64,000 nucleotides of DNA, taken from positions 3,452,001-3,516,000 of the forward strand of contig NZ_CP114887.1 of the NCBI RefSeq assembly GCF_028747805.1. Reading direction: 5' to 3'. Each line of letters starts with the position of its first letter. Within the stretch, counting starts at the first letter, position 1. Origin of the DNA: Solibacillus daqui. GTDB lineage: Bacteria > Bacillota > Bacilli > Bacillales_A > Planococcaceae. The notes under the pieces are model-generated. The model was not told the origin of the DNA. It did not search any database and saw nothing but the letters and a program-made list of their open reading frames with translations. Below, in pieces: positions 36,594-44,810 of the stretch. A program made the position numbers and the translations under genes.

Positions 36594-37775
36594 TTACATA
36601 CGCTCAATAATTAATGCAATTCCTTGTCCACCACCGATGCAAAGACTGGCAATGGCATAACGACCATTTCGACGTTGTAGTTCGTAAGCCACCGCTAAAA
36701 TAATGCGTGTACCACTCGCACCAACAGGATGCCCAAGTGCAATTGCGCCACCATTCACATTTGTTTTGTCACGGTCTAAGCCGAGCTCTTTTTCTACCGC
36801 AATATATTGCGCCGCAAATGCTTCATTAATTTCTACTAAATCCATATCATCTAATGTTAAATTGGCACGTTTCAATGCTTCACGAATTGCTGGTGCAGGA
36901 CCAATGCCCATAATTGTTGGATCAACGCCCGCAATCCCCCAGCTTACAATACGTGCAATTGGGTTTAAATTTTGTTGCTGTACAAATTCCTCACTTGCTA
37001 CCACTACCGAAGCTGCGCCATCATTAATTCCTGAAGCATTTGCTGCTGTTACTGTACCGTCCTTTTTAAATGCAGGACGTAATTTTGCCAATCCTTCAAG
37101 TGTTGTACCTTCCTTAATATGCTCATCTGTATCGACAATAACTTCACCTTTTCGTGTAGGAATAACTACCGGGACAATTTCCTTAGCAAACTTTCCTTCT
37201 GCCCGCGCCAGTGCTGCTCGGTCATTAGAAAGAATCGCAAAAATATCTTGCTCCTCACGTGAAATCTCATATTGCTCTGCTAATTTTTCTGCGGTCAAGC
37301 CCATGCCGGAACCTGTAAATTGGTCAGTTAATGTTGCTTGTAGCATATCAGTAAATTGTAAATTCCCCATTTTCGATCCATTAAAGCGCTGTTCATAGTT
37401 TGAATACGGTGATTGCGACATATTTTCAGCACCACCAGCTAGTACGACATCCCCTTCGCCTAACTGAATCATTTGTGCTGCTGAAATAACAGACTGCATA
37501 CCAGAACCACATAAACGATTTAATGTTAATGCTGGCACTTCTTGAGGTACACCAGTATAAAGACCAATATGACGCGCTAAATACGCTGAGTTTGCACTTG
37601 ATGTAATAACCCCACCATATATAACATGATTCACCTGTTCTGGTGTAATACCAGAGCGCTTTAATGCTTCAATTGCTGTTTTTGTCCCTAGTTGCACTGC
37701 ATCCACAGAAGCAAATGAGCCCCCAAATGCTGTAAATGCCGTACGTGCACCGTCTAAAATATATACATTTTTCAT
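36594..37775 (-). CDS. Acetyl-CoA acetyltransferase (thiolase)
   Basis: A 393-residue thiolase: nucleophilic Cys in NRLCGSGMQS, then EINEAFAAQ, the catalytic His in NGGAIALGHPVGASG, and the second Cys in SLCIGGGQG. Two acetyl-CoA condense to acetoacetyl-CoA (or the reverse in fatty-acid degradation). It resembles the biosynthetic type (AtoB/MmgA/ThlA), but no beta-oxidation or mevalonate gene is adjacent, so the pathway is open. ATG 37775 follows AAAGGGG. Single gene. Confidence 0.9.
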   Translation of the reverse strand: MKNVYILDGARTAFTAFGGSFASVDAVQLGTKTAIEALKRSGITPEQVNHVIYGGVITSSANSAYLARHIGLYTGVPQEVPALTLNRLCGSGMQSVISAAQMIQLGEGDVVLAGGAENMSQSPYSNYEQRFNGSKMGNLQFTDMLQATLTDQFTGSGMGLTAEKLAEQYEISREEQDIFAILSNDRAALARAEGKFAKEIVPVVIPTRKGEVIVDTDEHIKEGTTLEGLAKLRPAFKKDGTVTAANASGINDGAASVVVASEEFVQQQNLNPIARIVSWGIAGVDPTIMGIGPAPAIREALKRANLTLDDMDLVEINEAFAAQYIAVEKELGLDRDKTNVNGGAIALGHPVGASGTRIILAVAYELQRRNGRYAIASLCIGGGQGIALIIERM

Positions 37776-38002
37776 TTTTTCATTTCCCCTTTGTGTTTAC
37801 TATTTTAAATTTGCTTCATTATTTCAGTAATACCAAACCTTTTAGTTTTCTGAAAATTATTACACCTTAACTTTAACAACACATAAATTTAAAAACAACG
37901 TCTTTTCAAGAAACAATTTCAATTAAAAAAAGCTACCATTAAAGGTAACTCTTTAAACTATCTACTAGTTATCATTAAAATAGATTTCATTACATATTCG
38001 TT

Positions 38003-38974
38003 CTATTTTATTTCTAATTGGCTCCATGTTCGTTGAATATTTTGCTTTCGCTCATCATCTAAAAATACATCACTTTCCAATAACGCTAGTATATAAGCCC
38101 CGACAGCTCCAATAACATTTGGTTTCTTCACTATTAGTTTTGGATAATTACTAGAGATAATTTGAACAAAATCTCGGTAAAACGACTCATCCGAAAACAG
38201 CCCTCCATGTAATACTAGCGGCTTCATAATATCCATTCGTTCATAACCCGATTTGACTAATGCAAGTAGTGCCTCAAGAACAGTTGAAATAATAGTCTTT
38301 GCGACATCATCTTCCTCATATGCATTGATGACAATTTTACTTACGGAAGAAATGACCGTCACAGGATTTGAACTACTGTAAATGGTTGTGATTAATTCTT
38401 CAGGATGCTTCACTTTAATGAAATCTAAAATTGCTTTTTGAAAGGGCCTTAACGCTACATTTTGATCCTGTGCTTGTAGAATAGAACGAATTGCGAGCTT
38501 TCCTAAATGATAACCACTGCCCTCATCACCTAATAAATAGCCCCAGCCCCCTATGCGAAAGCTTTTATTTTGATGCCATCCAAATAAAATAGCACCCGTA
38601 CCCGCAATCATAAGTGTTCCTTCGCGACTCCAAGTACCAGATGCTAGAGCGGCATGAACATCACTTTGTACCCGCAATTTCTTTAGAATAGGGGAATGTT
38701 GAAATGCCTCATAAATTTTTTGTTGCTCACCTTGTCGATCAGCACCTGCTAAAGCGGCAAAAATCAAATTCACTGAACTCAATTCAATATTCGACTTTAC
38801 TAATAAATGCTCAATAATATGATGAATTCGTTCGACTAGTTGCTCTATCGAAATAGCTGTTAAATTTCCAGACTGACCGTAATACACTGCCAATAATTGA
38901 CCATTGCTATCGCCAATTACAGCCGATGTTTTCGTTCCCCCTCCATCAATCCCTATCCAGTATGCATCCAACAT
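38003..38974 (-). CDS. BadF/BadG-type N-acetyl-amino-sugar kinase (MurK/NagK-like)
   Basis: A 323-residue ASKHA-fold kinase with GIDGGGTKT (phosphate 1), DVHAALASG, AGTGAILFGW and GGWGYLLGDEGSG, the marks of the BadF/BadG/BcrA/BcrD group that includes bacterial MurNAc/GlcNAc kinase MurK and eukaryotic NAGK. It is the last gene of the sugar-uptake operon, nine bases after a serine hydrolase of AmiE character. It probably phosphorylates the imported amino sugar. Start ATG 38974 has a weak AAGGTGAT site. Confidence 0.85.
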   Translation of the reverse strand: MLDAYWIGIDGGGTKTSAVIGDSNGQLLAVYYGQSGNLTAISIEQLVERIHHIIEHLLVKSNIELSSVNLIFAALAGADRQGEQQKIYEAFQHSPILKKLRVQSDVHAALASGTWSREGTLMIAGTGAILFGWHQNKSFRIGGWGYLLGDEGSGYHLGKLAIRSILQAQDQNVALRPFQKAILDFIKVKHPEELITTIYSSSNPVTVISSVSKIVINAYEEDDVAKTIISTVLEALLALVKSGYERMDIMKPLVLHGGLFSDESFYRDFVQIISSNYPKLIVKKPNVIGAVGAYILALLESDVFLDDERKQNIQRTWSQLEIK

Positions 38975-38983
38975 ATTATCACC

Positions 38984-40021
38984 TTATTTATTGACATGAT
39001 CGAGCGCAATGGAATTATGAACAATTCTACGCAATCGCTGAATTTGACAAGTTCGTCCAAAATGAACACGATTCGTTAATAAGACAATCGCTAACTGCTG
39101 CTCATCAGAAACCCAAATGGATGTGCCCGTAAATCCTGTATGCCCAAAGCCATCTTGTAAATACTGCCCCGAAAATGAGGGTTGACTATATAATTGCCAG
39201 CCCAATCCCCTTTGTTCATCATGATTCTTTGAAAAACTTTGTTTACTTAACTGCTTTGTTTTCTCAGTAAAAATCGATGTTTTCCCTTTCATAAATGCCT
39301 GAGCAAATCGTATTAAATCTGGAGCAGTTGAAAACAAGCCTGCATGACCGCTTACTCCACCAAAGTGAAGGGCATTTTCATCATGCACCTCTCCCCATTG
39401 ATAGTCTTGTAAATAATCACGATATTCTGTAGCTGCTACGCTTTCCTTTACAATGTTCTTTGGATTAAAAAGGGTCTGGGCCATTTTAAGGGGTTCAAAA
39501 ATGTTAATATTTGCAAATCGATCTAATGATTCATTCGTAATTTTTTCGATAATAATTCCTAACAAAATATAATTTACATCACTATAAATAACCGCCGAAT
39601 CAATCGGTTTCCTAGTAGAGATGCTCGCTATTCGTTCAACTACCTCTTTATAAGAAACAGGCTCTCTATAAAACTTAATCTCTGATTGAAAGCCACTTGT
39701 ATGGGTCAATAAATGCCGAACCGTAACACCAGCATGAAAAAAGGCTAATTCAGGAAAATAATACGAAATCGCATCGTCTAAATCTAGTTGACCTGATTCA
39801 AGTAATTTGAAAATGGATGCTGCTGTGGCAACTACCTTCGTTAACGAGGCACAATCAAAAAGGGTGTCTTCCGTCATAGCAATTTGCTTTTCACTATGCG
39901 CCGTGCCGAAAGCCTTGCAATAGATCATTTCCTCACTATTCGCGATAGCTAAAACGGCTCCAGGGATGTAACGTACCTTTACTGCATTCTCTATAAATTC
40001 CTCAACTCGTGTATATGCCAC
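38984..40021 (-). CDS. Cytoplasmic serine beta-lactamase-like hydrolase (AmiE-like)
   Basis: A 345-residue member of the beta-lactamase/PBP-like serine hydrolases: SLTK (S-x-x-K), YSDVN (Y-x-N) and HTGFTG replacing KTG. In B. subtilis the related AmiE (YbbE) frees MurNAc from its peptide and is exported. Here the N-terminus (MAYTRVEEFIENAVKV) has no signal peptide, so it should work inside the cell. It is followed by the MurK-like kinase and preceded, 12 bases away, by a permease. Other roles (esterase, D-aminopeptidase) remain possible. Confidence 0.82.
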   Translation of the reverse strand: MAYTRVEEFIENAVKVRYIPGAVLAIANSEEMIYCKAFGTAHSEKQIAMTEDTLFDCASLTKVVATAASIFKLLESGQLDLDDAISYYFPELAFFHAGVTVRHLLTHTSGFQSEIKFYREPVSYKEVVERIASISTRKPIDSAVIYSDVNYILLGIIIEKITNESLDRFANINIFEPLKMAQTLFNPKNIVKESVAATEYRDYLQDYQWGEVHDENALHFGGVSGHAGLFSTAPDLIRFAQAFMKGKTSIFTEKTKQLSKQSFSKNHDEQRGLGWQLYSQPSFSGQYLQDGFGHTGFTGTSIWVSDEQQLAIVLLTNRVHFGRTCQIQRLRRIVHNSIALDHVNK

Positions 40022-40033
40022 CTTGTAGACCTC

Positions 40034-40858
40034 CTACTTAATTGCACCTTCTGTCATTCCTTTTACAATATGACGTTGGAATATCGTATAAAAAATAATG
40101 ACCGGAATAACAGCAATACATAAACCTGCAAATAATACACCCCAAGCACTATCATATTGGGCGTCTACCTTTAATAAGTTCATAGCTACCCCTAACGTAT
40201 TTTTGCTTTCCGTCTGTAATAAAATGAGGGCCATGAAAAATTCATTCCAATAGGATATGGCATTTAATATCGTAACCGTCATAATTCCTGATTTAATAAG
40301 TGGTGACACAATTTTAAATAAGATCCCATACGGACTCATGCCATCTACTATTGCTGCTTCTTCTAATTCTTTAGGCACATTTCCTATAAAGCCAATCAAA
40401 ATGAAGATGGTAAATGGTACATGAGAGATTGCATAAACAAGAGATAACGCCCACAAATTATCTAACAAATTAAATTTCATTAATAAAAAGAATAATGGAA
40501 TCCATCCTAAAACGGCTGGAATCATCATCGACGCTAGATAAACATTGATGAGTACCTCGCCTAATTTTGAACGAATTCGCTCAAGTGCATATGCTGTAGG
40601 AATGGATAAAAATAATGTTAAAAGCGAGCCAAGTACTGTAACAAAAAAGCTATTTAAAAATGCGCGCCCGATATTATAATCATTCCACGCACTTTCAAAA
40701 TTAGAAAAATTAAACGTTTGAGGCAATGCCCATGGAGATGTAAAAATTTCTGCATTGGATTTAAATGCGCCCATAAACATCCAAACTAACGGAAAAACAA
40801 CAACAAATGCCCATAAAATTAAAGGGATACGCACTAATATTTGTGAAATTATTTTCAT
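40034..40858 (-). CDS. Carbohydrate ABC transporter permease (MalG-like)
   Basis: A 274-residue CUT1-type permease with six helices and the EAA loop EEAAIVDGMSPYGILFK near residue 170, and the conserved C-terminal end with KGMTEGAIK. It forms the channel with the MalF-like partner encoded 13 bases upstream. No ATPase gene is present in the operon, so a shared MsmX/UgpC-type ATPase is expected elsewhere. ATG 40858 follows GGAGGG. Confidence 0.9.
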   Translation of the reverse strand: MKIISQILVRIPLILWAFVVVFPLVWMFMGAFKSNAEIFTSPWALPQTFNFSNFESAWNDYNIGRAFLNSFFVTVLGSLLTLFLSIPTAYALERIRSKLGEVLINVYLASMMIPAVLGWIPLFFLLMKFNLLDNLWALSLVYAISHVPFTIFILIGFIGNVPKELEEAAIVDGMSPYGILFKIVSPLIKSGIMTVTILNAISYWNEFFMALILLQTESKNTLGVAMNLLKVDAQYDSAWGVLFAGLCIAVIPVIIFYTIFQRHIVKGMTEGAIK

Positions 40859-40871
40859 AGCAATCCCTCCA

Positions 40872-41768
40872 TTAATATTCGACTTTTTCTTTTTTCAAAA
40901 TAAATTGCGAAATTAATACCGTAATAAGTGATACAACTAGAATAAGTACTCCTATTGCGGCTCCATACCCAAACTGAAAATCTTCAAAAGCACGCTGGTA
41001 TAAATACGAACCCATTACTTCTGACGAGCTCCCTGGTCCTCCACCTGTCATTACTTGAACAAGCACAAATGAACCATTTAATGAAGTAATGATAATGTAA
41101 AGAATTGACGTCTTAATTTGTGGCCAAATAAGGGGAACCGTAATATGCCAAAATTGTTGCCACTCCGATGCCCCGTCAATTTCCGCTGCTTCATATAAGC
41201 TTTTAGGAACACTTGAAATACCGCCCATCAGTAAAAGCATAAATAAGCCAATCCCTGCCCAAATAGCAGGAATTGCAATACTCGGTAAAACCCATGTTTT
41301 ATCACCAAGCCAAGGACGTACCCATTCAGTTAGACCAACTTGATTTAAGAAACTGTTTACAATACCAATATTCGGATCATATATAAATTGCCAAAGAATA
41401 CCGATTACAACGACAGACATAATATTCGGAAAGAAAAACACAATTCTGTAAAACGGTGCTTCTTTAATTCGCAATTGTGTTAATGCCACTGCAAAAAATA
41501 ATGACAGCATCATAATCCCTAGCACTTTTACAAATACAAAGAAAAAATCATTAAAGATTGCTTTTTTAATAATCGAATCATTCCATAAGCGTATATAGTT
41601 CTCTAATCCGATAAAGGTTTTATTAGCACTTGTACCTGACCATTCAAAAAACGAATAATATAACCCACCTAGCATCGGATAAACTGTAAAAATTAAAAAG
41701 AGAATAAATGTTGGTAATAAACAAAAGGCTAAAAATAAATATTTTTGCTTTGCAGAAAAGGCCACCAT
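40872..41768 (-). CDS. Carbohydrate ABC transporter permease (MalF-like)
   Basis: A 298-residue CUT1 permease with six helices. The EAA loop is YEAAEIDGASEWQQFW; the start FLAFCLLPTFILFLIFTVYP is the usual first helix. It lies between the binding-protein gene and the MalG-like partner. ATG 41768 follows AAGGGGG. A hairpin in the 107-base gap upstream probably limits its level relative to the binding protein. Confidence 0.9.
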   Translation of the reverse strand: MVAFSAKQKYLFLAFCLLPTFILFLIFTVYPMLGGLYYSFFEWSGTSANKTFIGLENYIRLWNDSIIKKAIFNDFFFVFVKVLGIMMLSLFFAVALTQLRIKEAPFYRIVFFFPNIMSVVVIGILWQFIYDPNIGIVNSFLNQVGLTEWVRPWLGDKTWVLPSIAIPAIWAGIGLFMLLLMGGISSVPKSLYEAAEIDGASEWQQFWHITVPLIWPQIKTSILYIIITSLNGSFVLVQVMTGGGPGSSSEVMGSYLYQRAFEDFQFGYGAAIGVLILVVSLITVLISQFILKKEKVEY

Positions 41769-41798
41769 GTGTTCCCCCTTCCATTTCTTGAAAAAATA

Positions 41799-41833
41799 AG
41801 GGCTGTCCAGAAAGTAATACTTTCTAGCAACCC
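41799..41833 (-). terminator. Intercistronic hairpin between binding protein and permeases
   Basis: AGGGTTGCTAGAAAGTA and TACTTTCTGGACAGCCCT pair imperfectly on minus, then TATTTTTTC. A partial terminator or 3'-end stabiliser, a common way to make more binding protein than permease. Confidence 0.7.
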
Positions 41834-41875
41834 TATTCCATTGTTATAACTGAAATTGTCTACTTATTTAGCACT

Positions 41876-43258
41876 TTATTTTCTTAGTTCCTCCGCTTTT
41901 TTCGTTAATTTTTCTACGAATTGCTCTGCAGTAATTTCGCCAAGTAAGATATCTGTAATTTGTAATTTAATTTCGTTTGTAATTTCTACAGCAATTTTTT
42001 GTTCTTCGGCATTTGGTGTTTGGCGTTTGAAAATTTGAACAGAACCAGGATTGTTGATCATATCATTAACACCTTTTAAGAAATCTGGTACATTTGAGCT
42101 TGCTGATAAATCAACGTTTTTCATGTTCATAATTGCACCTGTAGATTCAGCAAATGCTTGTGCATATTGCTCAGTGAATACAAACTCTAAAAATGCTTTT
42201 GCCGCTTCTGGATTTTTCGCTTTTTCAGCAATGGCAATCGTACGAATATCTGGTACAAGTGCTAGCGGCTCGCCTGGATCATTCATCGGTGTAGGTGTAA
42301 AGCCAAATTCAAAATCTGCTGGAGTGTCTTTTTTCATTTCGTTTGGTAACCAGAATCCAACAGGAATATAAGCATTTTTATGCATTAAGAAATTCATTTG
42401 TGATTGTGTATGATTGTACGCAGCAAAACCTGAATCAAGCACTTTTGCCTGCACAATTTTTTCAACTTTTTTCAACACTTCAAGTGTTTCTGGTTTTTTC
42501 CAAGCCTCAACTACACCATTATTTAAATCATTTAATAATTCATTTCCGCCTGCTGCTGCAAACGCTGGGTTTAGCACCCCTCGTTGGAAGTATTGTGTAT
42601 ACTGGCCTGTTGTTACAAGAGGAGTAATATTTTCATCTGCTTTAATTTTTTCCATTGAACTTAACCAGCTATCAAAGTCAGTTGGTACTTCCCAACCTTT
42701 ATCTTTAAACCAATTATTGTCATACCAAATTCCCCATGTATCAAACACTAATGGTAAGCTATAAATTTTTCCGCCATCTAATTCTTCAGCCGGTACGATA
42801 AAGCTATCTAATAGAGGACTATCCTCAAATTTCCAATCTTTCACGATGGAGCTAATGTCCATTAATTGCCCTTCTACAATCATTTGCGTTTCATCTGCAC
42901 CATTACCATCAATATAAACAACATCTGGTGGCGTATTTGAAATCCAACGTGTGTTCATTTCCGTATTAATATTCGGACCTGCATGTTCAATAATTTCAAG
43001 GTTAGGATGTTGTTTTTGGAAATCACCAATTACACGTTTCCACCATTCATCCCCATAACCACCTACGAAATATTGAATTTCAAATTTTCCAGTTAGTCCA
43101 TCTTCTGTATTTTCAGAAGCATCAGTCTCCGTCTCCGTTTCCGTATCTGTTTGTTCGTTATCTGTAGTTGTGTTACCATCTGTTGCACTATCTCCTGAAC
43201 AAGCGACTAATAGCACCATCAAGCTCATTAAAGCGATTAAAAACCAAATCCGTTTCAT
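41876..43258 (-). CDS. Extracellular sugar-binding lipoprotein
   Basis: A 460-residue ABC solute-binding protein (family 1, maltose type). The signal ends in the lipobox LLVAC (Cys at residue 20), followed by a Thr/Glu-rich linker (repeats of TETET) and a domain beginning KFEIQYFVGGYGDEWW. It delivers an oligosaccharide to the two permeases. ATG 43258 is annotated; a GTG at 43285 would touch the AAGGGG site, and an ATT codon eight bases after that site is a further option, so the start is uncertain. Ligand unknown; the operon's kinase and hydrolase point to amino sugars. Confidence 0.87.
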   Translation of the reverse strand: MKRIWFLIALMSLMVLLVACSGDSATDGNTTTDNEQTDTETETETDASENTEDGLTGKFEIQYFVGGYGDEWWKRVIGDFQKQHPNLEIIEHAGPNINTEMNTRWISNTPPDVVYIDGNGADETQMIVEGQLMDISSIVKDWKFEDSPLLDSFIVPAEELDGGKIYSLPLVFDTWGIWYDNNWFKDKGWEVPTDFDSWLSSMEKIKADENITPLVTTGQYTQYFQRGVLNPAFAAAGGNELLNDLNNGVVEAWKKPETLEVLKKVEKIVQAKVLDSGFAAYNHTQSQMNFLMHKNAYIPVGFWLPNEMKKDTPADFEFGFTPTPMNDPGEPLALVPDIRTIAIAEKAKNPEAAKAFLEFVFTEQYAQAFAESTGAIMNMKNVDLSASSNVPDFLKGVNDMINNPGSVQIFKRQTPNAEEQKIAVEITNEIKLQITDILLGEITAEQFVEKLTKKAEELRK

Positions 43259-43590
43259 CTTTACTTTAAGAATAATGTGAAACACCCCTTAGCTTTATTT
43301 ATGTTAACTATATGAATATAGTTACCACCAATATTAATGGGCAAAAACTTATAGTTATTCCTAATATTATTTTGTAACTGCCGTTTATGAATTGCATCTA
43401 TTGAATAAACTGTATGTTATAGGCTAATTTAGCGTTACACCTAAAATTTCAATTACAACTGAAATATTCAGAGTGAAACAACAAAAGTTTAAGAAACAAA
43501 AGTTCTTCCCGTTTCAGACTATTCGAAATCCAACTCCAAAATACCCTTTGCACCGATTTGCAAACCGTTTATTCACTGAAATGATTTTAT

Positions 43591-43855
43591 CAATTACGCC
43601 GCTGCGTAATTGCGTCCAGATTTTTTCAAGCTCGGGGCCACAGGACGTGGGTCAGTCAGCCGTTGTCACACGATGTGACGTCTTTAGGCTGACTTCCTCT
43701 TTAAAACTCCCCTAAAAATCTGTGACATCCGCCGGGGCTTGGGCTGGCCAACACGATGTTGGTCACTCAGGTGTTGCCGCACGATGCGGCGTCCTTAACC
43801 TGAGTTCCTCCATTCAGCTGGAATTTCAACCCCCACTTAATAGAAGTAGGGGACT
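43591..43855 (+). repeat. Structured interspersed repeat, copy B (longest plus copy)
   Basis: Order: inverted repeat 43591-43612; CAGATTTTT (pairing with AAAAATCTG at 43714-43722); CCACAGGACGTGG; module 1 with outer arms AGTCAGCC/GGCTGACT and inner GTCACA-CGA-TGTGAC; then CCAACA-CGA-TGTTGG; module 2 with outer arms ACTCAGGT/ACCTGAGT and inner GCCGCA-CGA-TGCGGC; then a hairpin around CCCCACTTAATAGAAGTAGGGG. The two modules keep the same linkers (GTT, GTCNTTA, TTCCTC) but different paired arms. No credible ORF crosses it. The 300 bases upstream of it hold only the sugar operon promoter region. Confidence 0.88.
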
Positions 43856-43937
43856 TTTTGTACCTGTCGCTTCACTTCCGGTACAAAAAGGATTTGCTGA
43901 ATCAAGTTAAATATTTATTTTCTTGTTTTATATCTCT

Positions 43938-43946
43938 TGGTATAAT
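43938..43946 (+). promoter_or_regulatory. Extended -10 promoter of the phosphoesterase gene
   Basis: TGGTATAAT is an extended -10 (TGNTATAAT), 35 bases before the TTG start. It supports the short start of the gene and places the promoter just outside repeat copy B. Confidence 0.65.
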
Positions 43947-43980
43947 ACAAAATGATTCTTTTATTGGTGGTGATCAAAAT

Positions 43981-44556
43981 TTGCAATACGCATTCGTTAG
44001 CGACTTACATTCGCATTATAAAAACACAAAAAAAGTGTTAAATCACATTGAACAAATTGCGCCGCAAGCTGAAATTATCGGCTTAGGAGATTTATTTGAG
44101 TGTACAATCGGTAAGAAAAAAGCAAAAACCATTCGTAATGCTAAACTTAAGGATGCAGCCATTATTGAAGAAAAATTTATGAACCTATTAACATTTCCCT
44201 CTATTATCGGAAATCAAGAAGAACGAATCGCACTCGTAACAGGTGATCATCGTTTTTTACAATACGAAGAAGTCCGTGAAATTGAACACGCTACATTAAT
44301 TCATGGTCATCAAATTGAATGGGATGAAACATATAAACCAACATTCCCACAAATTAAAACACCGCTATTATTTTTTGGTCATAGCCATGAAGCAGCTATT
44401 TATATTAATGGGCAACGTCAACCGGTGCCTTATAATATTCCACTTGCAATCGGACAAAAACCTTATCAAATCAATGTTGGCGCAGTAGTGGACAATAAGG
44501 AATGGTGTCTATATGACAGTGAATCCATGACTGTAACTTTTTTACAGGCACAATAA
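43981..44556 (+). CDS. Metallophosphoesterase family protein
   Basis: A 191-residue calcineurin-like phosphoesterase with YAFVSDLHSHYKN, GLGDLFE, GNQEE (in place of the common GNHD), IHGHQ and FGHSHEA, the standard order of metal motifs in the YfcE/MJ0936-type group. The substitution of Gln-Glu for His-Asp affects a motif normally holding the general acid His. TTG 43981 is used, behind GGTGGTGAT; the longer frame would start inside the repeat. It is flanked by repeat copies B and C. Substrate unknown. Confidence 0.78.
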   Translation: MQYAFVSDLHSHYKNTKKVLNHIEQIAPQAEIIGLGDLFECTIGKKKAKTIRNAKLKDAAIIEEKFMNLLTFPSIIGNQEERIALVTGDHRFLQYEEVREIEHATLIHGHQIEWDETYKPTFPQIKTPLLFFGHSHEAAIYINGQRQPVPYNIPLAIGQKPYQINVGAVVDNKEWCLYDSESMTVTFLQAQ

Positions 44557-44558
44557 AG

Positions 44559-44603
44559 AAAAGCGAGTAGCTCAGTCAATTCAGACTAAGTTACTCGCTT
44601 TTA
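44559..44603 (+). terminator. Terminator of the phosphoesterase gene
   Basis: AAAGCGAGTA..CT..TTACTCGCTTT hairpin followed by TTA; lies just before repeat copy C. Confidence 0.75.
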
Positions 44604-44616
44604 CTGTTGTTATTAT

Positions 44617-44766
44617 CAATTACGCCTCGGCGTAATTGTGTCCAGATTTTTTTCAAGCTCGGGGCCACAGGACGTGGGTCAGTCAGCCGTTGTCACACGA
44701 TGTGACGTCTTTAGGCTGACTTCCTCTTTAAAACTCCTCTAAAAATCTGTGACATCCGCCGGGGCT
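44617..44766 (+). repeat. Structured interspersed repeat, copy C (module 1 only)
   Basis: Nearly identical to the first 150 bases of copy B, through the AAAAATCTG arm and ATCCGCCGGGGCTT, then breaks off; the second module is missing. The break point shows where the two modules can be separated. It lies tail-to-tail against the chemoreceptor gene. Confidence 0.88.
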
Positions 44767-44810
44767 TAACTTGATTCACCCTACTTATAGAAGTAGGGTG
44801 AATCAAGTTA
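44767..44810 (-). terminator. 20-bp perfect hairpin over the chemoreceptor stop codon
   Basis: TAACTTGATTCACCCTACTT and its exact complement flank ATAG. The TGA of the receptor lies within the stem. The loop-proximal ACTTATAGAAGT also occurs at the right ends of copies B and D, so the hairpin is probably part of the repeat family. Confidence 0.7.

Noticed and set aside
36703..37398. 231-codon ORF antisense to the thiolase
   Set aside because: Shadow of a strongly coding gene; Ser/Pro-rich with no start signal.
43473..43910. Two plus-strand ORFs (80 and 62 codons) across copy B
   Set aside because: They follow the repeat's base composition, lack start signals, and are broken in the other copies.
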